Positions 1 to 7,454 of a stretch of 64,000 nt of DNA are shown here, one piece after another. The translations under genes and the position numbers were made by a program. The notes below the pieces were generated by a model. The model did not search any database and had not been told where the DNA came from. It saw nothing but the letters and a program-made list of their open reading frames with translations. Source of the stretch: Paractinoplanes ovalisporus (lineage in GTDB: Bacteria; Actinomycetota; Actinomycetes; Mycobacteriales; Micromonosporaceae); the NCBI RefSeq assembly GCF_016834655.1, contig NZ_JAENHP010000008.1, positions 1-64,000 on the forward strand. The letters run 5' to 3'. How positions within the stretch are numbered: position 1 is the stretch's first letter; each line of letters starts with the position of its first letter.

Positions 1-66
1 GGCGTGTGGACACGCCGCACCCTGCAACCACCCGACCGGGCGGCTACGACGCCATGCCGATGTCCG

Positions 67-109
67 GAGACATACCTATTCCGATGACGCGAGACACCCT
101 ATTCCGATG
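67..109. repeat. Two ~20-bp direct repeats, possible IS21-type end
   Basis: Two near-identical repeats lie 24 bp apart at 67-86 and 91-109, both containing CCTATTCCGATG preceded by GAGAC. A shorter relative (CATCGGCATGG on the minus strand) lies just left. Serial ~20-bp repeats of this kind are typical of the multi-repeat ends of IS21-family elements. No transposase frame is visible inside the window, so the element, if any, would lie to the left. Family assignment is inference. Confidence 0.3.
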
Positions 110-123
110 TGCTGAGCCAGGAC

Positions 124-206
124 ACTGCCGGGCGCGCTTGAGTCTTCCTGGGGCCCGAGCCCCAGACCCCACGCCGTGGGGGCAAGCCCCCCGGATCCCC
201 CATCGT
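124..206 (+). repeat. Copy A of the tRNA-Arg downstream-flank repeat
   Basis: About 80 bp beginning with TGCCGGGCGCGC and containing GGGCCCGAGCCCCAGACC followed by a CCACGCCGTGGGG palindrome. Almost the same sequence recurs on the minus strand at 12310-12409 and 14594-14678, where it directly follows a decayed tRNA-Arg 3' end. Here the tRNA part is missing on the left and the repeat abuts the IS-like repeats, so it looks like a scar of the same recombination site. Confidence 0.6.
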
Positions 207-638
207 CGTGTTCGCCGGCCGATCCTCAACCAGCACCGGGCTTCGGGCTGTGCGGTCCGCACTCCACCAGCGTTACCGCCCGATTTCGGCGCGGGGCCGT
301 CGCTCCTGCAGCGTCTCGGATGTCAGATAGCCCGACAGCCGGGCGATGGAGCTCTCACGCGCGCTTGGACGAGCGACCGAGTTCCGGGCGGACGGGACGC
401 CGTTCCCACCGAGCCCGGAGCAGCAAGACAGAGCCTTCCGATCCGTCGTCGCAGGTTCGCATCGTGCCGGGCACGGTCGTATGCCCTATCCGCCCGGAGT
501 TGCGCTCCGCGCTTGAGCGCGTACGGAGCGAGTTCGAACCTGCGTGGGCTTCACCGCGTGGTTGCAGGCGACGTACTCAATCTCCTGCGCGGTGCACCCG
601 AGACCGTCGCCGCCGCGGAGGGCCACGGAAGGCAACAG
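207..638 (+). other. Scarred non-coding stretch with a tRNA-like relic
   Basis: No supported gene. The open frame running through here lacks a ribosome site and coding character and merely extends upstream of the gene at 639. At 438-470 there is a stretch (CTTCCGATCCGTCG, then GCAGGTTCGCATCGTGCC) that aligns with the anticodon-loop-to-T-arm part of the tRNA-Arg(TCT) relics at 12.4 and 14.7 kb. It cannot fold into a complete tRNA. I read the region as old integration debris. Confidence 0.4.
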
Positions 639-1052
639 ATGACTCTCGCAATGATTGCTATGGGTGCGATTCCGGGCATCGCTCTGGTCGTTCTGCTCGG
701 CCGCCTGGGTGCCCGGACAAAGAGCATCAGAATCACCACCCCGGTCGGCCAGCTGCTCGTCGAGTTCGGTCTCACCGCGGATGAGATCGCAGTCGAGAAA
801 CTCCGCCTCCTGGTGGAGATCAGCTCACGAGTCTCCGATGCGGAGTTTCGCTCGCTCGCGCTCGTGACCTTGAGCGATTACCTCCGACGAGATACGGCCC
901 CCGGCCCGTTCGATCCGCCTACGCCGAACAGGTATCAGCTGCCTACGATGCCTCCGCCTCCGTTCGGCGCAGGGCGCACCATCGACGGGTCCGCCTACGG
1001 CGCTCCGAACTCGTCCGGTGATCTTTGGAGCCCGCCTCCGCCGGGTTATTAG
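639..1052 (+). CDS. Orphan single-pass membrane protein
   Basis: Protein of 137 aa, family not recognised. The ATG at 639 was chosen because GGAAGG lies 6 nt upstream and coding character begins here; the same frame upstream is junk-like. Residues ~3-22 form one hydrophobic helix (MIAMGAIPGIALVVLLGRLG). They are followed by a basic segment, a helical domain to ~90, and a Pro/Gly/Tyr-rich tail ending PPPPGY. It is probably inner-membrane anchored with a cytoplasmic domain. It sits beside tRNA relics and IS-like repeats, so it may be accessory DNA. It converges on the reductase at 1066 with only 13 bp between stops. Confidence 0.55.
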   Translation: MTLAMIAMGAIPGIALVVLLGRLGARTKSIRITTPVGQLLVEFGLTADEIAVEKLRLLVEISSRVSDAEFRSLALVTLSDYLRRDTAPGPFDPPTPNRYQLPTMPPPPFGAGRTIDGSAYGAPNSSGDLWSPPPPGY

Positions 1053-1065
1053 CGCGGATCAGGCG

Positions 1066-1698
1066 TCAGCGGCGGACGAACCAATAGTGGGCGACCGTTT
1101 CGGAGGCGGCGAAACGGTCGACCCGGTAGCCGGCCGTGGCGTCGTCGCCTAGGAGGCGTTCGCCGCCCCCGAGCAGGATCGGGACTACCGGCACGTGCAT
1201 CTCGTCTACGAGGCCGGCCTTCAAGTAAGCGCGGACCGTGGCCACGCCGCCGCCCACGCGTACATCCTTGCCGTTGGCGGCGGTGAGAGCCTGGGACAGA
1301 GCTGCCTCGATGCCGTCGGTTACGAAGTGGAACGTGGTGCCGCCCTTCATGGCTACCGACTCGCGTGGGTGGTGGGTCAGCACGAACACGTCGTGGTGGT
1401 AGGGCGGCTCGTCGCCCCACCAACCGGTCCAGGACTTGTCGGGCCAAGGGCCTCGGACGGGGCCGAACATGTTGCGGCCCATGATGTGGGCTCCGATGTT
1501 GTCGACGCCGGCCTCGAGCACGTCGTTGTCCAAGCCGGTCTCGCCGGCGTCGGGATCGGAACTGCCGAATCGGGTCTTCCAGAAGAAGTCGTGCAGGGCC
1601 TCGCCGCCGATGCCCAAGGGCTCCGAAAGACTCTGGGCGGGGCCGGCCGCGTAGCCGTCGAGGGACGTTGCCAGGTTGTGCACGCGCAGCTTCGCCAT
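1066..1698 (-). CDS. RibD-C/dihydrofolate reductase-like oxidoreductase
   Basis: Protein of 210 aa starting MAKLRVHNLATSLDGYAAG, the typical opening of the stand-alone RibD C-terminal (DHFR-fold) family. GRNMFGP and the C-terminal VGGGVATVRAYLKAGLVDEMHV with VVPILLGGGERL match the NADPH-binding and strand motifs of that family. Such proteins are predicted cytosolic NADPH-dependent reductases of unknown substrate; a role in riboflavin or folate synthesis should not be assumed. It lies downstream of the two-component genes on the same strand, separated from them by the tandem 43-bp repeats, so it could be co-transcribed with them. Confidence 0.85.
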   Translation of the reverse strand: MAKLRVHNLATSLDGYAAGPAQSLSEPLGIGGEALHDFFWKTRFGSSDPDAGETGLDNDVLEAGVDNIGAHIMGRNMFGPVRGPWPDKSWTGWWGDEPPYHHDVFVLTHHPRESVAMKGGTTFHFVTDGIEAALSQALTAANGKDVRVGGGVATVRAYLKAGLVDEMHVPVVPILLGGGERLLGDDATAGYRVDRFAASETVAHYWFVRR

Positions 1699-1700
1699 GC

Positions 1701-1829
1701 CCAGCAGGGTCTCACAGGGCGCGCGGCGAGGTGACCGTCACGACCAGCAGGGTCTCACAGGGCGCGCTGCAAGGTGACCGTCACGATCAGCAGGGTCTCA
1801 TAAGGCGCGGGGCAGGGTGACCGTCACGA
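1701..1829. repeat. Three 43-bp tandem copies of the kinase 3' end
   Basis: Copies begin at 1701, 1744 and 1787. On the minus strand each encodes a VTVT-x2-RAL peptide followed by TGA and then GACCCTGCTG. Only the third copy (1787-1829) is the real end of the histidine kinase; the other two are displaced coding tails with intact stop codons and a few substitutions. They fill the gap between kinase and reductase. Confidence 0.85.
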
Positions 1830-2901
1830 CCAGGCCGCCTTCGTCTCTTGCCTCGGCTCGGGCGTCGCCGCCGTGGGCGCGGGCCACGGCGCGGACGATG
1901 GAGAGGCCCAGGCCGGCTCCGGGGGCGTGCAGGCGTTCGGCGCCGTAACGGTGGAAAGGTTCGAACAGGCCGGGCACCTCGTAGCGCGGGATCGCGGGGC
2001 CCGAGTTGCTGACCTCGAGCACGACCCAGCCGTCGAGGCGGGTGCCCGTACGGACCCGCACCCAGCCGTTCTCCTCGATGTTGTGCCGTACGCCGTTCTC
2101 GACCAGGTTTTGCACCAGGCGCTCGAGCAGCACGGGGTTCCCGGCGACCGTTGCCTCCTTGGGGTCGGTGAGCACCTTGACCGTGTCGGAGACGGCGACG
2201 TGGTCGACGATGTCGGCCAGGTCGACATAGGACCGTTCGACCACCGGGCGTTCCGATTGCGCGAGCAGCAGCAGGCCGTCGATCAGGCGGCCGTGCCGGT
2301 CGTTGATGGCGAGCAGGGTCGAGCCGAGCTGGCGCACCTCCTCCGACGCCGCCTCCTGGGTGAGCGCCACCTCCAGCAGGGTGCGGTTGAGCGTGAGCGG
2401 CGTACGAAGTTCGTGGGAGGCGCTGGCGATGAACCGGCGCTGCCCGTCGAAGGAGTGGTCGAGCCGGGCCAGCATGACGTCGAACGTGTCGGCCAGTTCC
2501 TTGATCTCGTCCTGGGGACCGGTCAGCGCGATCCGCTCGTGCAGGCCGCGGTCGGCGTCGGGGGCGTCGGCGATGCGCCGGGCGGTGGCGGTGATCTGCT
2601 GCAGCGGCTGGAGCATGCGGCCGGCCACCAGCCAGCCCAGGGCGATCATGGCCGCGCTCACCACCACCAGCGCGATCGCGCCCTGGGAGAGCAGCGTGGC
2701 CAGGGTGTTGTCCCGGCTCTCGGTGAGGAAGCGCTGGTTCCCCACCACGCCCGGCCCGGAGGCGTCGATGTCCACTTTGGCCAGAACGGTCGGCAGGCGC
2801 TGCGAGAACAGCACGGCGGTGGCGCCCAGCAGCACCAGGCCGGCCAGCACGAACAGGCCGCCGTAGACGAGGGTCAAGCGGCCCCGCACGGTGAGTCTCA
2901 T
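1798..2901 (-). CDS. Sensor histidine kinase (OmpR-partner type)
   Basis: Protein of 367 aa. Two membrane helices (~12-33 and ~74-95) flank a short extracytoplasmic loop, followed by HAMP (~95-145). The HisKA box SASHELRTP carries the phospho-acceptor His163. The HATPase domain shows the N box NLVENGVRHN, LFEPFHR and GAGLGLSIV. The ATG at 2901 overlaps the stop of the response regulator (ATGA), which sets the start and shows translational coupling. The C-terminal codons are the ones triplicated at 1701-1829. Stimulus unknown; the divergent ABC/lipoprotein operon suggests an envelope or efflux signal. Confidence 0.92.
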   Translation of the reverse strand: MRLTVRGRLTLVYGGLFVLAGLVLLGATAVLFSQRLPTVLAKVDIDASGPGVVGNQRFLTESRDNTLATLLSQGAIALVVVSAAMIALGWLVAGRMLQPLQQITATARRIADAPDADRGLHERIALTGPQDEIKELADTFDVMLARLDHSFDGQRRFIASASHELRTPLTLNRTLLEVALTQEAASEEVRQLGSTLLAINDRHGRLIDGLLLLAQSERPVVERSYVDLADIVDHVAVSDTVKVLTDPKEATVAGNPVLLERLVQNLVENGVRHNIEENGWVRVRTGTRLDGWVVLEVSNSGPAIPRYEVPGLFEPFHRYGAERLHAPGAGLGLSIVRAVARAHGGDARAEARDEGGLVVTVTLPRAL

Positions 2902-3554
2902 GGGATGCGGTACCCCACTCCCGGTTCGGTGAGCACGACGGCCGGGTCCCCGAGCTTGCGTCGCAACTTCAGAATCGTCATCCGTACGGCGTGGGTGAAC
3001 GGATCGGCGTTCTCGTCCCACGCCTTCTCGAGCAGGGTCTCGGCCGACACCGCCGTGCCGTCGGCGCGCAGCAACTCGGCCAGCACGGCGAACTCCTTGC
3101 GGGACAGCGGAACGTAACGCCCGTCGCGGAAGACCTCGCGCCGGTGCGGGTCGAGGCTGATGCCGGCGCGGCGCAGCACGGGGGGCGCGGCAGGCCGGGA
3201 ACGCCGCCCGAGAGCGAGGACCCGGGCGCTCAGCTCGCGCAGCGCGAACGGTTTGGGCAGGTAGTCGTCGGCGCCCAGGGACAGGCCGGTGACCCGGTCG
3301 TCGATCCCGGCCGCGGCCGTCAGCATCAGCACCCGGGTGTCGCCTCCCCGTTCCACCAGCGCGCGGCACACGTCGTCGCCGTGCACGCCGGGCAGGTCGC
3401 GGTCGAGCACCACCACGTCGTAGTCGTTGACGTCGACCCGTTCCAGCGCGGCGCCACCGTCGTACACCACGTCGACCGCGTGGGCGTCGTGGCGCAACCC
3501 CTGCGCCACCGCGTCGGCCAGCAGCGGCTCGTCCTCGACCACCAGGATCCGCAT
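2898..3554 (-). CDS. OmpR/PhoB-family response regulator
   Basis: Protein of 218 aa. The receiver domain (1-~115) has the acidic pocket EDE at 8-10, phospho-acceptor Asp51 in VVVLDRDLPG, and the conserved Lys in LPKPF. The C-terminal winged helix (~125-215) ends ILKLRRKLGDPAVVLTEPGV, typical of OmpR/PhoB DNA-binding domains. It is first in the operon with the kinase at 1798. The divergent intergenic region toward 3819 holds paired GCGTCAC direct repeats spaced 11 bp, the arrangement expected for tandem binding of this class. Confidence 0.93.
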   Translation of the reverse strand: MRILVVEDEPLLADAVAQGLRHDAHAVDVVYDGGAALERVDVNDYDVVVLDRDLPGVHGDDVCRALVERGGDTRVLMLTAAAGIDDRVTGLSLGADDYLPKPFALRELSARVLALGRRSRPAAPPVLRRAGISLDPHRREVFRDGRYVPLSRKEFAVLAELLRADGTAVSAETLLEKAWDENADPFTHAVRMTILKLRRKLGDPAVVLTEPGVGYRIP

Positions 3555-3576
3555 GCGCCCATCCTCCCGCGCGACG

Positions 3577-3598
3577 GCGTCACCTGGGCGTCACGTTT
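3577..3598. promoter_or_regulatory. Candidate response-regulator operator, proximal
   Basis: GCGTCAC occurs at 3577 and again at 3588, followed by GTTTT. The 11-bp centre spacing (one helical turn) in direct orientation is the usual format of OmpR-class sites. It lies 23 bp upstream of the regulator start codon, fitting autoregulation. Confidence 0.5.
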
Positions 3599-3608
3599 TC
3601 CGCCGCGA

Positions 3609-3710
3609 CCGAGACCCGCGGCCAGGACGCGAAGCCGAACGCCACAGCCGAGCCGAGACCCGTGGCCGAGACGCGGAGCCGAACGCCCGAGCCGAGACCC
3701 AGGGCCGGAC
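3609..3710. repeat. Degenerate 39-44-bp tandem repeat
   Basis: Units starting CCGAGACCC at 3609, 3653 and 3692 repeat a block that includes GAGCCGAACGCC. They lie exactly between the two candidate operators. No gene is visible; this looks like local slippage or duplication. Confidence 0.6.
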
Positions 3711-3716
3711 GCCGCG

Positions 3717-3738
3717 GCGTCACTTCAGCGTCACGTTT
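3717..3738. promoter_or_regulatory. Candidate response-regulator operator, distal
   Basis: A second GCGTCAC pair at 3717 and 3728, again 11 bp apart and again followed by GTTTT. It lies about 80 bp upstream of the lipoprotein start at 3819 and is a near copy of the element at 3577, so it probably controls the ABC operon. Confidence 0.5.
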
Positions 3739-3818
3739 TTGCGTGACGGCCGGGAAACGTCGCGCTCGCTTTCATTCGAAGCCGTGGCGGTCACCGTGGC
3801 CGCCGACGGAGGTGAACC

Positions 3819-4379
3819 ATGCGTACGGGAAAGGTTGTTGTCGTCGTGGCCCTGCTGGCGCTCGCGTCGGCGTGCGGGGCCGAACCGGCCGACGGGAACG
3901 GGGTGGCCACCGCGCAGAGCGGCACGACCGCCACCCCGAGTGCGTCCTCGTCGTCGGCGACGACGCGTGACGAGGACATGCCCCTCAAGTACGCGCAGTG
4001 CATGCGCGCCAACGGCATGACGTGGTTCCCCGACCCCGATCCGTCGGGGCGGGTGACGATCCGGACGCCGAAGGGCATGGATCCGAAGAAGTTCGAGGAG
4101 GCCAACAAGGCGTGCCGGGAGTTCGCGCCCAACGGCGGCGACACCGCCCAGGCCAACCCGGAGATGATCGAGCAGGCCCGCAAGATGGCCAAGTGCATGC
4201 GTGAGAACGGCGTGCCCGACTTCCCCGATCCGCAGGCCAACGGCTCGATCCAGCTCGACCGCAACAAGCTGAACTCCGGCCCCGGCGACGCCACCTTCGA
4301 CAAGGCCGAGGAGAAGTGCCAGCAGTTCCTGCCGGACGGCGCGGGCCAGACCCGGGTCGGCGAAGGGAAGAAGGCATGA
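3819..4379 (+). CDS. Secreted lipoprotein with duplicated Cys motif
   Basis: Protein of 186 aa. The signal peptide ends in the lipobox LASAC, so the mature protein is probably lipid-anchored at the outer face of the membrane. After a Ser/Thr linker two related modules follow: YAQCMRANGMTWFPDP and MAKCMRENGVPDFPDP, each later followed by another Cys (ACREF, KCQQF). A GGAGGTGA ribosome site precedes the ATG. It is the first gene of an operon with an adaptor protein and a MacB-type ABC transporter, and its stop overlaps the next start (ATGA). It is divergent from the two-component system that probably regulates it. Exact function unknown. Confidence 0.85.
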   Translation: MRTGKVVVVVALLALASACGAEPADGNGVATAQSGTTATPSASSSSATTRDEDMPLKYAQCMRANGMTWFPDPDPSGRVTIRTPKGMDPKKFEEANKACREFAPNGGDTAQANPEMIEQARKMAKCMRENGVPDFPDPQANGSIQLDRNKLNSGPGDATFDKAEEKCQQFLPDGAGQTRVGEGKKA

Positions 4380-5428
4380 GCCGGCGACGCACGACCGGGG
4401 TGGTGGCCGGCGTGCTCACGGTCGGCGCGGTCGCGGCGGCGGTCACCGTCATCAACCTGCCGCCGGCCGAGAGCGGCGACGGCACGACCGGCAACACTCC
4501 CGCCGAGACAGCCGAGATCACCCGGGAGACGCTGATCGACCGCGAGTCGCACGACGGGACGCTCGGTCACGGCGACACCAGCACCGTCACCGCGCGTGGT
4601 TCGGGCACGGTCACCGGGCTGCCCGCGAGCGGCGCGGTCATCACCCGGGGCAAACCGCTCTACCACCTCGACAACAAACCCGTTTCCCTCCTGTACGGGG
4701 CCCTGCCCGCCTACCGGACGCTGCGGCCCGGTGTCGAGGGCGCCGACGTGCTGCAGTTCGAGAAGAACCTGCGCGCGCTCGGTTACACGGGATTCACGGT
4801 CGACGACGAGTACACGTCCGCCACCGCCGACGCCGTCGAACAGTGGCAGGACGACCTGGGACTCGGGGAGACCGGGCGCGTCGAGACGAGCCAGATCGCG
4901 TACGCGAAAGGGCAGGTCCGTGTCGACTCGCTGAGCGCGGAAGTCGGCGCCGTCGTGCAGCCGGGCACCGAGGTGCTGCGGACGACCGGCACGACGATGG
5001 TGGCGACGGTCCCGCTCGAGGTCGACGACCAGCGACTGGCCCGCAAGGGCGCGACGGTCGACGTCGAGATGCCCGACGGCAGCACCGGTAAGGGGAAGAT
5101 CACCGGCGTCGAGACCGTGGTCGAGCAGGGCCAGGGCAACGAGGAGGACACCACCGTGATCCAGGTGACGGTGACCTTCGCCAAGTCGCCGAAGGGCCTG
5201 GACGAGGCCTCGGTATCCGTCGATTTCGTCGTCTCGCAGCGGCCGGACGTGCTCACCGTTCCGGTGCCGGCGCTGCTCGCGCTGGCCGAGGGCGGCTACG
5301 GGCTCGAGGTCGTCGAGAACGGGAGTTCCCGCATCGTCGCCGTCAAGACGGGCCTGTTCGCCGACGGCCGGGTCGAGGTCTCAGGCGGCGGCATCACGGC
5401 CGGCATGCAGGTGGGGGTGCCGTCATGA
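4376..5428 (+). CDS. Peptidoglycan-binding, HlyD/RND-like adaptor protein
   Basis: Protein of 350 aa starting at the ATG that overlaps the lipoprotein stop. An N-terminal membrane helix (VVAGVLTVGAVAAAVTV) is followed by a biotinyl-lipoyl-like half (GTVTGLPASGAVITRGKPLY). A PG_binding_1 domain (LRPGVEGADVLQFEKNL, then LGYTG and TADAVEQWQ) is inserted, followed by the barrel/adaptor region. This is the actinobacterial periplasmic-adaptor layout found beside MacB-like ABC transporters. It likely spans membrane and cell wall and couples the ABC pump to the envelope. It ends in an ATGA overlap with a 16-codon mini-ORF created by a duplication. Confidence 0.85.
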   Translation: MSRRRTTGVVAGVLTVGAVAAAVTVINLPPAESGDGTTGNTPAETAEITRETLIDRESHDGTLGHGDTSTVTARGSGTVTGLPASGAVITRGKPLYHLDNKPVSLLYGALPAYRTLRPGVEGADVLQFEKNLRALGYTGFTVDDEYTSATADAVEQWQDDLGLGETGRVETSQIAYAKGQVRVDSLSAEVGAVVQPGTEVLRTTGTTMVATVPLEVDDQRLARKGATVDVEMPDGSTGKGKITGVETVVEQGQGNEEDTTVIQVTVTFAKSPKGLDEASVSVDFVVSQRPDVLTVPVPALLALAEGGYGLEVVENGSSRIVAVKTGLFADGRVEVSGGGITAGMQVGVPS

Positions 5429-5507
5429 CCACCGGCGACGTCACGGTCCGCGGCCGAAAAGGGGTGCCGTCATGACCACCGGCGACGTCACGGTCCTCGC
5501 CCAGAAG
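5414..5507 (+). repeat. 47-bp tandem duplication of the ATPase gene head, with mini-ORF
   Basis: GGGGTGCCGTCATGACC begins at 5414 and again at 5461; the first 35 bp of each unit are identical. The upstream ATG (5425) opens a 16-codon frame, MTTGDVTVRGRKGVPS, that stops at 5475 on a TGA overlapping the true ATPase ATG (5472). Ribosomes can therefore pass from adaptor to mini-ORF to ATPase through two ATGA junctions. Confidence 0.8.
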
Positions 5508-6167
5508 GGGACCGCAGTGATCGAACTCGCCGGGGTCACGAAGGCGTACCCGGGCGGGGTCACCGCGGTCCGGTCGGTCGACCTGGCCGTCGAGTACGGC
5601 GAACTGGTCGCGATCGTCGGCCCGTCCGGTTCCGGCAAGTCGACCATGCTGCACCTGATCGGCACGCTCGACCGGCCCACCCACGGGTCGGTGCGCATCG
5701 ACGGCCACGATGTGGCGACGCTGACCGACCGGCAACTGTCGGCGTTGCGCGCCGGGCGAATCGGCTTCGTGTTCCAGCAGTTCCATCTGGCGCCGGGGCG
5801 CACGGCGATCGCCAATGTGGCCGACGGGCTGCTCTATTCCGGCGTACGGAGGAAGGAGCGCGAGTGGCGCGCCGAGGCCGCGCTGGTCCGGGTCGGCCTG
5901 GGTGACCGGCTGACCCATCGGCCCCACCAGCTCTCCGGCGGCGAACGGCAACGGGTCGCCATCGCCCGGGCGGTGGCGGGGGACCCGGCCGTGCTGCTGG
6001 CCGACGAACCGACCGGCAACCTCGACTCGGTCTCCGGCGCCGGCGTGGTCGAACTGCTGCGGGAACTCAATGAGGCGGGCACGACCGTCCTGGTGATCAC
6101 GCACGACCACGAGATCGCGGGCAGCCTGCCCCGGCAGGTGCCGATGCGGGACGGGCAGGTGGTCTGA
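5472..6167 (+). CDS. ABC transporter ATPase, MacB/LolD type
   Basis: Protein of 231 aa with Walker A GPSGSGKST (50-58), Q-loop FVFQQFHL, signature LSGGERQRVAIARA, Walker B VLLADEPTGNLDS and the switch His in VITHDHE. This is the MacB/LolD/FtsE class, which powers FtsX-fold permeases and does mechanotransmission rather than classical import. The following permease starts 1 nt after its stop. ATG 5472 is preceded by an exact duplicate of its own translation start; a GTG at 5517 is a less likely alternative. Confidence 0.95.
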   Translation: MTTGDVTVLAQKGTAVIELAGVTKAYPGGVTAVRSVDLAVEYGELVAIVGPSGSGKSTMLHLIGTLDRPTHGSVRIDGHDVATLTDRQLSALRAGRIGFVFQQFHLAPGRTAIANVADGLLYSGVRRKEREWRAEAALVRVGLGDRLTHRPHQLSGGERQRVAIARAVAGDPAVLLADEPTGNLDSVSGAGVVELLRELNEAGTTVLVITHDHEIAGSLPRQVPMRDGQVV

Positions 6168-6168
6168 G

Positions 6169-7341
6169 ATGGCGCTCACCCCGGCCCGGCTACGGGCGTC
6201 CGACCTGTTGCGGCTCGGCGGCTACGGGCTGCAGTCCCGGCCGTTGCGGGCGGTGCTCTCGGCGCTGGGCATCGCGATCGGGATCGCCGCCATGACCGCG
6301 GTCGTCGGCATCTCGTCGTCCAGCCGGGCCGACCTCGACCGCGAGCTGGCCGCCCTCGGCACCAACCTGCTGACCGTGACGCCCGGGCAGACCATGTTCG
6401 GCGACGAGGCCACGCTGCCCGACTCCTCGGTGACGATGATCAAGCGGATCGGGCCGGTGCAGTCGGCGACCGCGACCGGTCTGGTGCCGTCCACGCCGGT
6501 CTACCGCACCGACAAGATCCCGCCCGGGGAGACCGGCGGCCTCTCGGTGCTGGCGGCGACGCCGGACCTGTTGGGCACGGTCGGGGGCGAACTGGCCCGG
6601 GGCAGCTGGCTCAACGCGAAGTATCCGACGGTCGTGCTCGGGGCGACCGCCGCCCGGCGGCTCGGGAACGTGCCGACGGTCTGGATCAACGGCCGCTGGT
6701 GGACCGTGACCGGGGTGCTGAAGCCGGTGCCGCTGGCCCCCGAACTCGACCAGTCGGTGCTGGTGGGCTGGGATTCGGCGGCGGCCTACCTCGGGTTCGA
6801 CGGTCACCCGACCACGGTCTACACCCGCTCGGCGGACGCCTTTGTCGAAGCCGTACGGCGGGTGCTGGCTCCCACGGCCAACCCGTCGAGCCCCGACGAG
6901 GTCAAGGTGTCGAAGCCGTCGGAGGCCCTCGCGGCGCGGCGGGCCACCAACGACACGTTCACGGCCCTGATGCTCGGGCTGGGCGCGGTGGCGTTGCTGG
7001 TGGGCGGCATCGGGGTGGCCAACACGATGGTCATCTCGGTGCTGGAGAGACGGGCCGAGATCGGTCTGCGGCGGTCCCTCGGGGCCACACGGGGGCAGAT
7101 CCGCACTCAGTTCGTCACCGAGTCGCTGCTGCTGTCGCTGCTGGGCGGCGCGGCCGGGGTGCTGCTCGGCTATCTGGTCACGGGGCTCTATGCGGTGACC
7201 CAGCACTGGCCGACGGTCGTACCGGCGTGGGTTCTGCTCGGCGGGGTCGGCGCGACGCTGGTGATCGGGGCGGTCGCGGGGTTGTACCCGGCCATCCGCG
7301 CGGCCCGGCTCGCGCCGACAGAAGCACTGGTCACGGCCTGA
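6169..7341 (+). CDS. MacB-like FtsX-family ABC permease
   Basis: Protein of 390 aa. One N-terminal helix (~25-47, VLSALGIAIGIAAMTAVVGI) is followed by a large extracytoplasmic MacB periplasmic core domain. Three C-terminal helices include ALMLGLGAVALLVGGIGVANTM and the FtsX signature ERRAEIGLRRSLGATRGQI. It pairs with the ATPase just upstream and the adaptor and lipoprotein before it, forming a complete actinobacterial MacB-like efflux or envelope-stress complex. Substrate unknown. Its last codons (ALVTA) are repeated twice more downstream. Confidence 0.93.
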   Translation: MALTPARLRASDLLRLGGYGLQSRPLRAVLSALGIAIGIAAMTAVVGISSSSRADLDRELAALGTNLLTVTPGQTMFGDEATLPDSSVTMIKRIGPVQSATATGLVPSTPVYRTDKIPPGETGGLSVLAATPDLLGTVGGELARGSWLNAKYPTVVLGATAARRLGNVPTVWINGRWWTVTGVLKPVPLAPELDQSVLVGWDSAAAYLGFDGHPTTVYTRSADAFVEAVRRVLAPTANPSSPDEVKVSKPSEALAARRATNDTFTALMLGLGAVALLVGGIGVANTMVISVLERRAEIGLRRSLGATRGQIRTQFVTESLLLSLLGGAAGVLLGYLVTGLYAVTQHWPTVVPAWVLLGGVGATLVIGAVAGLYPAIRAARLAPTEALVTA

Positions 7342-7427
7342 CGCGGCCCGGCCGGCGCCGACGGAAGCACTGGTCACGGCCTGACGCGGCCCGGCCGGCG
7401 CCGACGGAAGCGCTGGTCACGGCCTGA
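7299..7427. repeat. Three 43-bp tandem copies of the permease 3' end
   Basis: Units begin at 7299, 7342 and 7385. The first is the real gene end; the next two repeat the codons for APTEALVTA and the TGA stop. Copies two and three differ at one visible position. Period and logic are identical to the repeat at 1701-1829, although the two sequences are unrelated. Confidence 0.85.
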
Positions 7428-7454
7428 ACCGGGCGGTCGTGTCACTGTTGGGAG

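Noticed and set aside
6..638. N-terminal extension of the gene at 639
   Set aside because: No ribosome site, runs through the att-like repeat and tRNA relic, and lacks coding character; ATG 639 has a good ribosome site.
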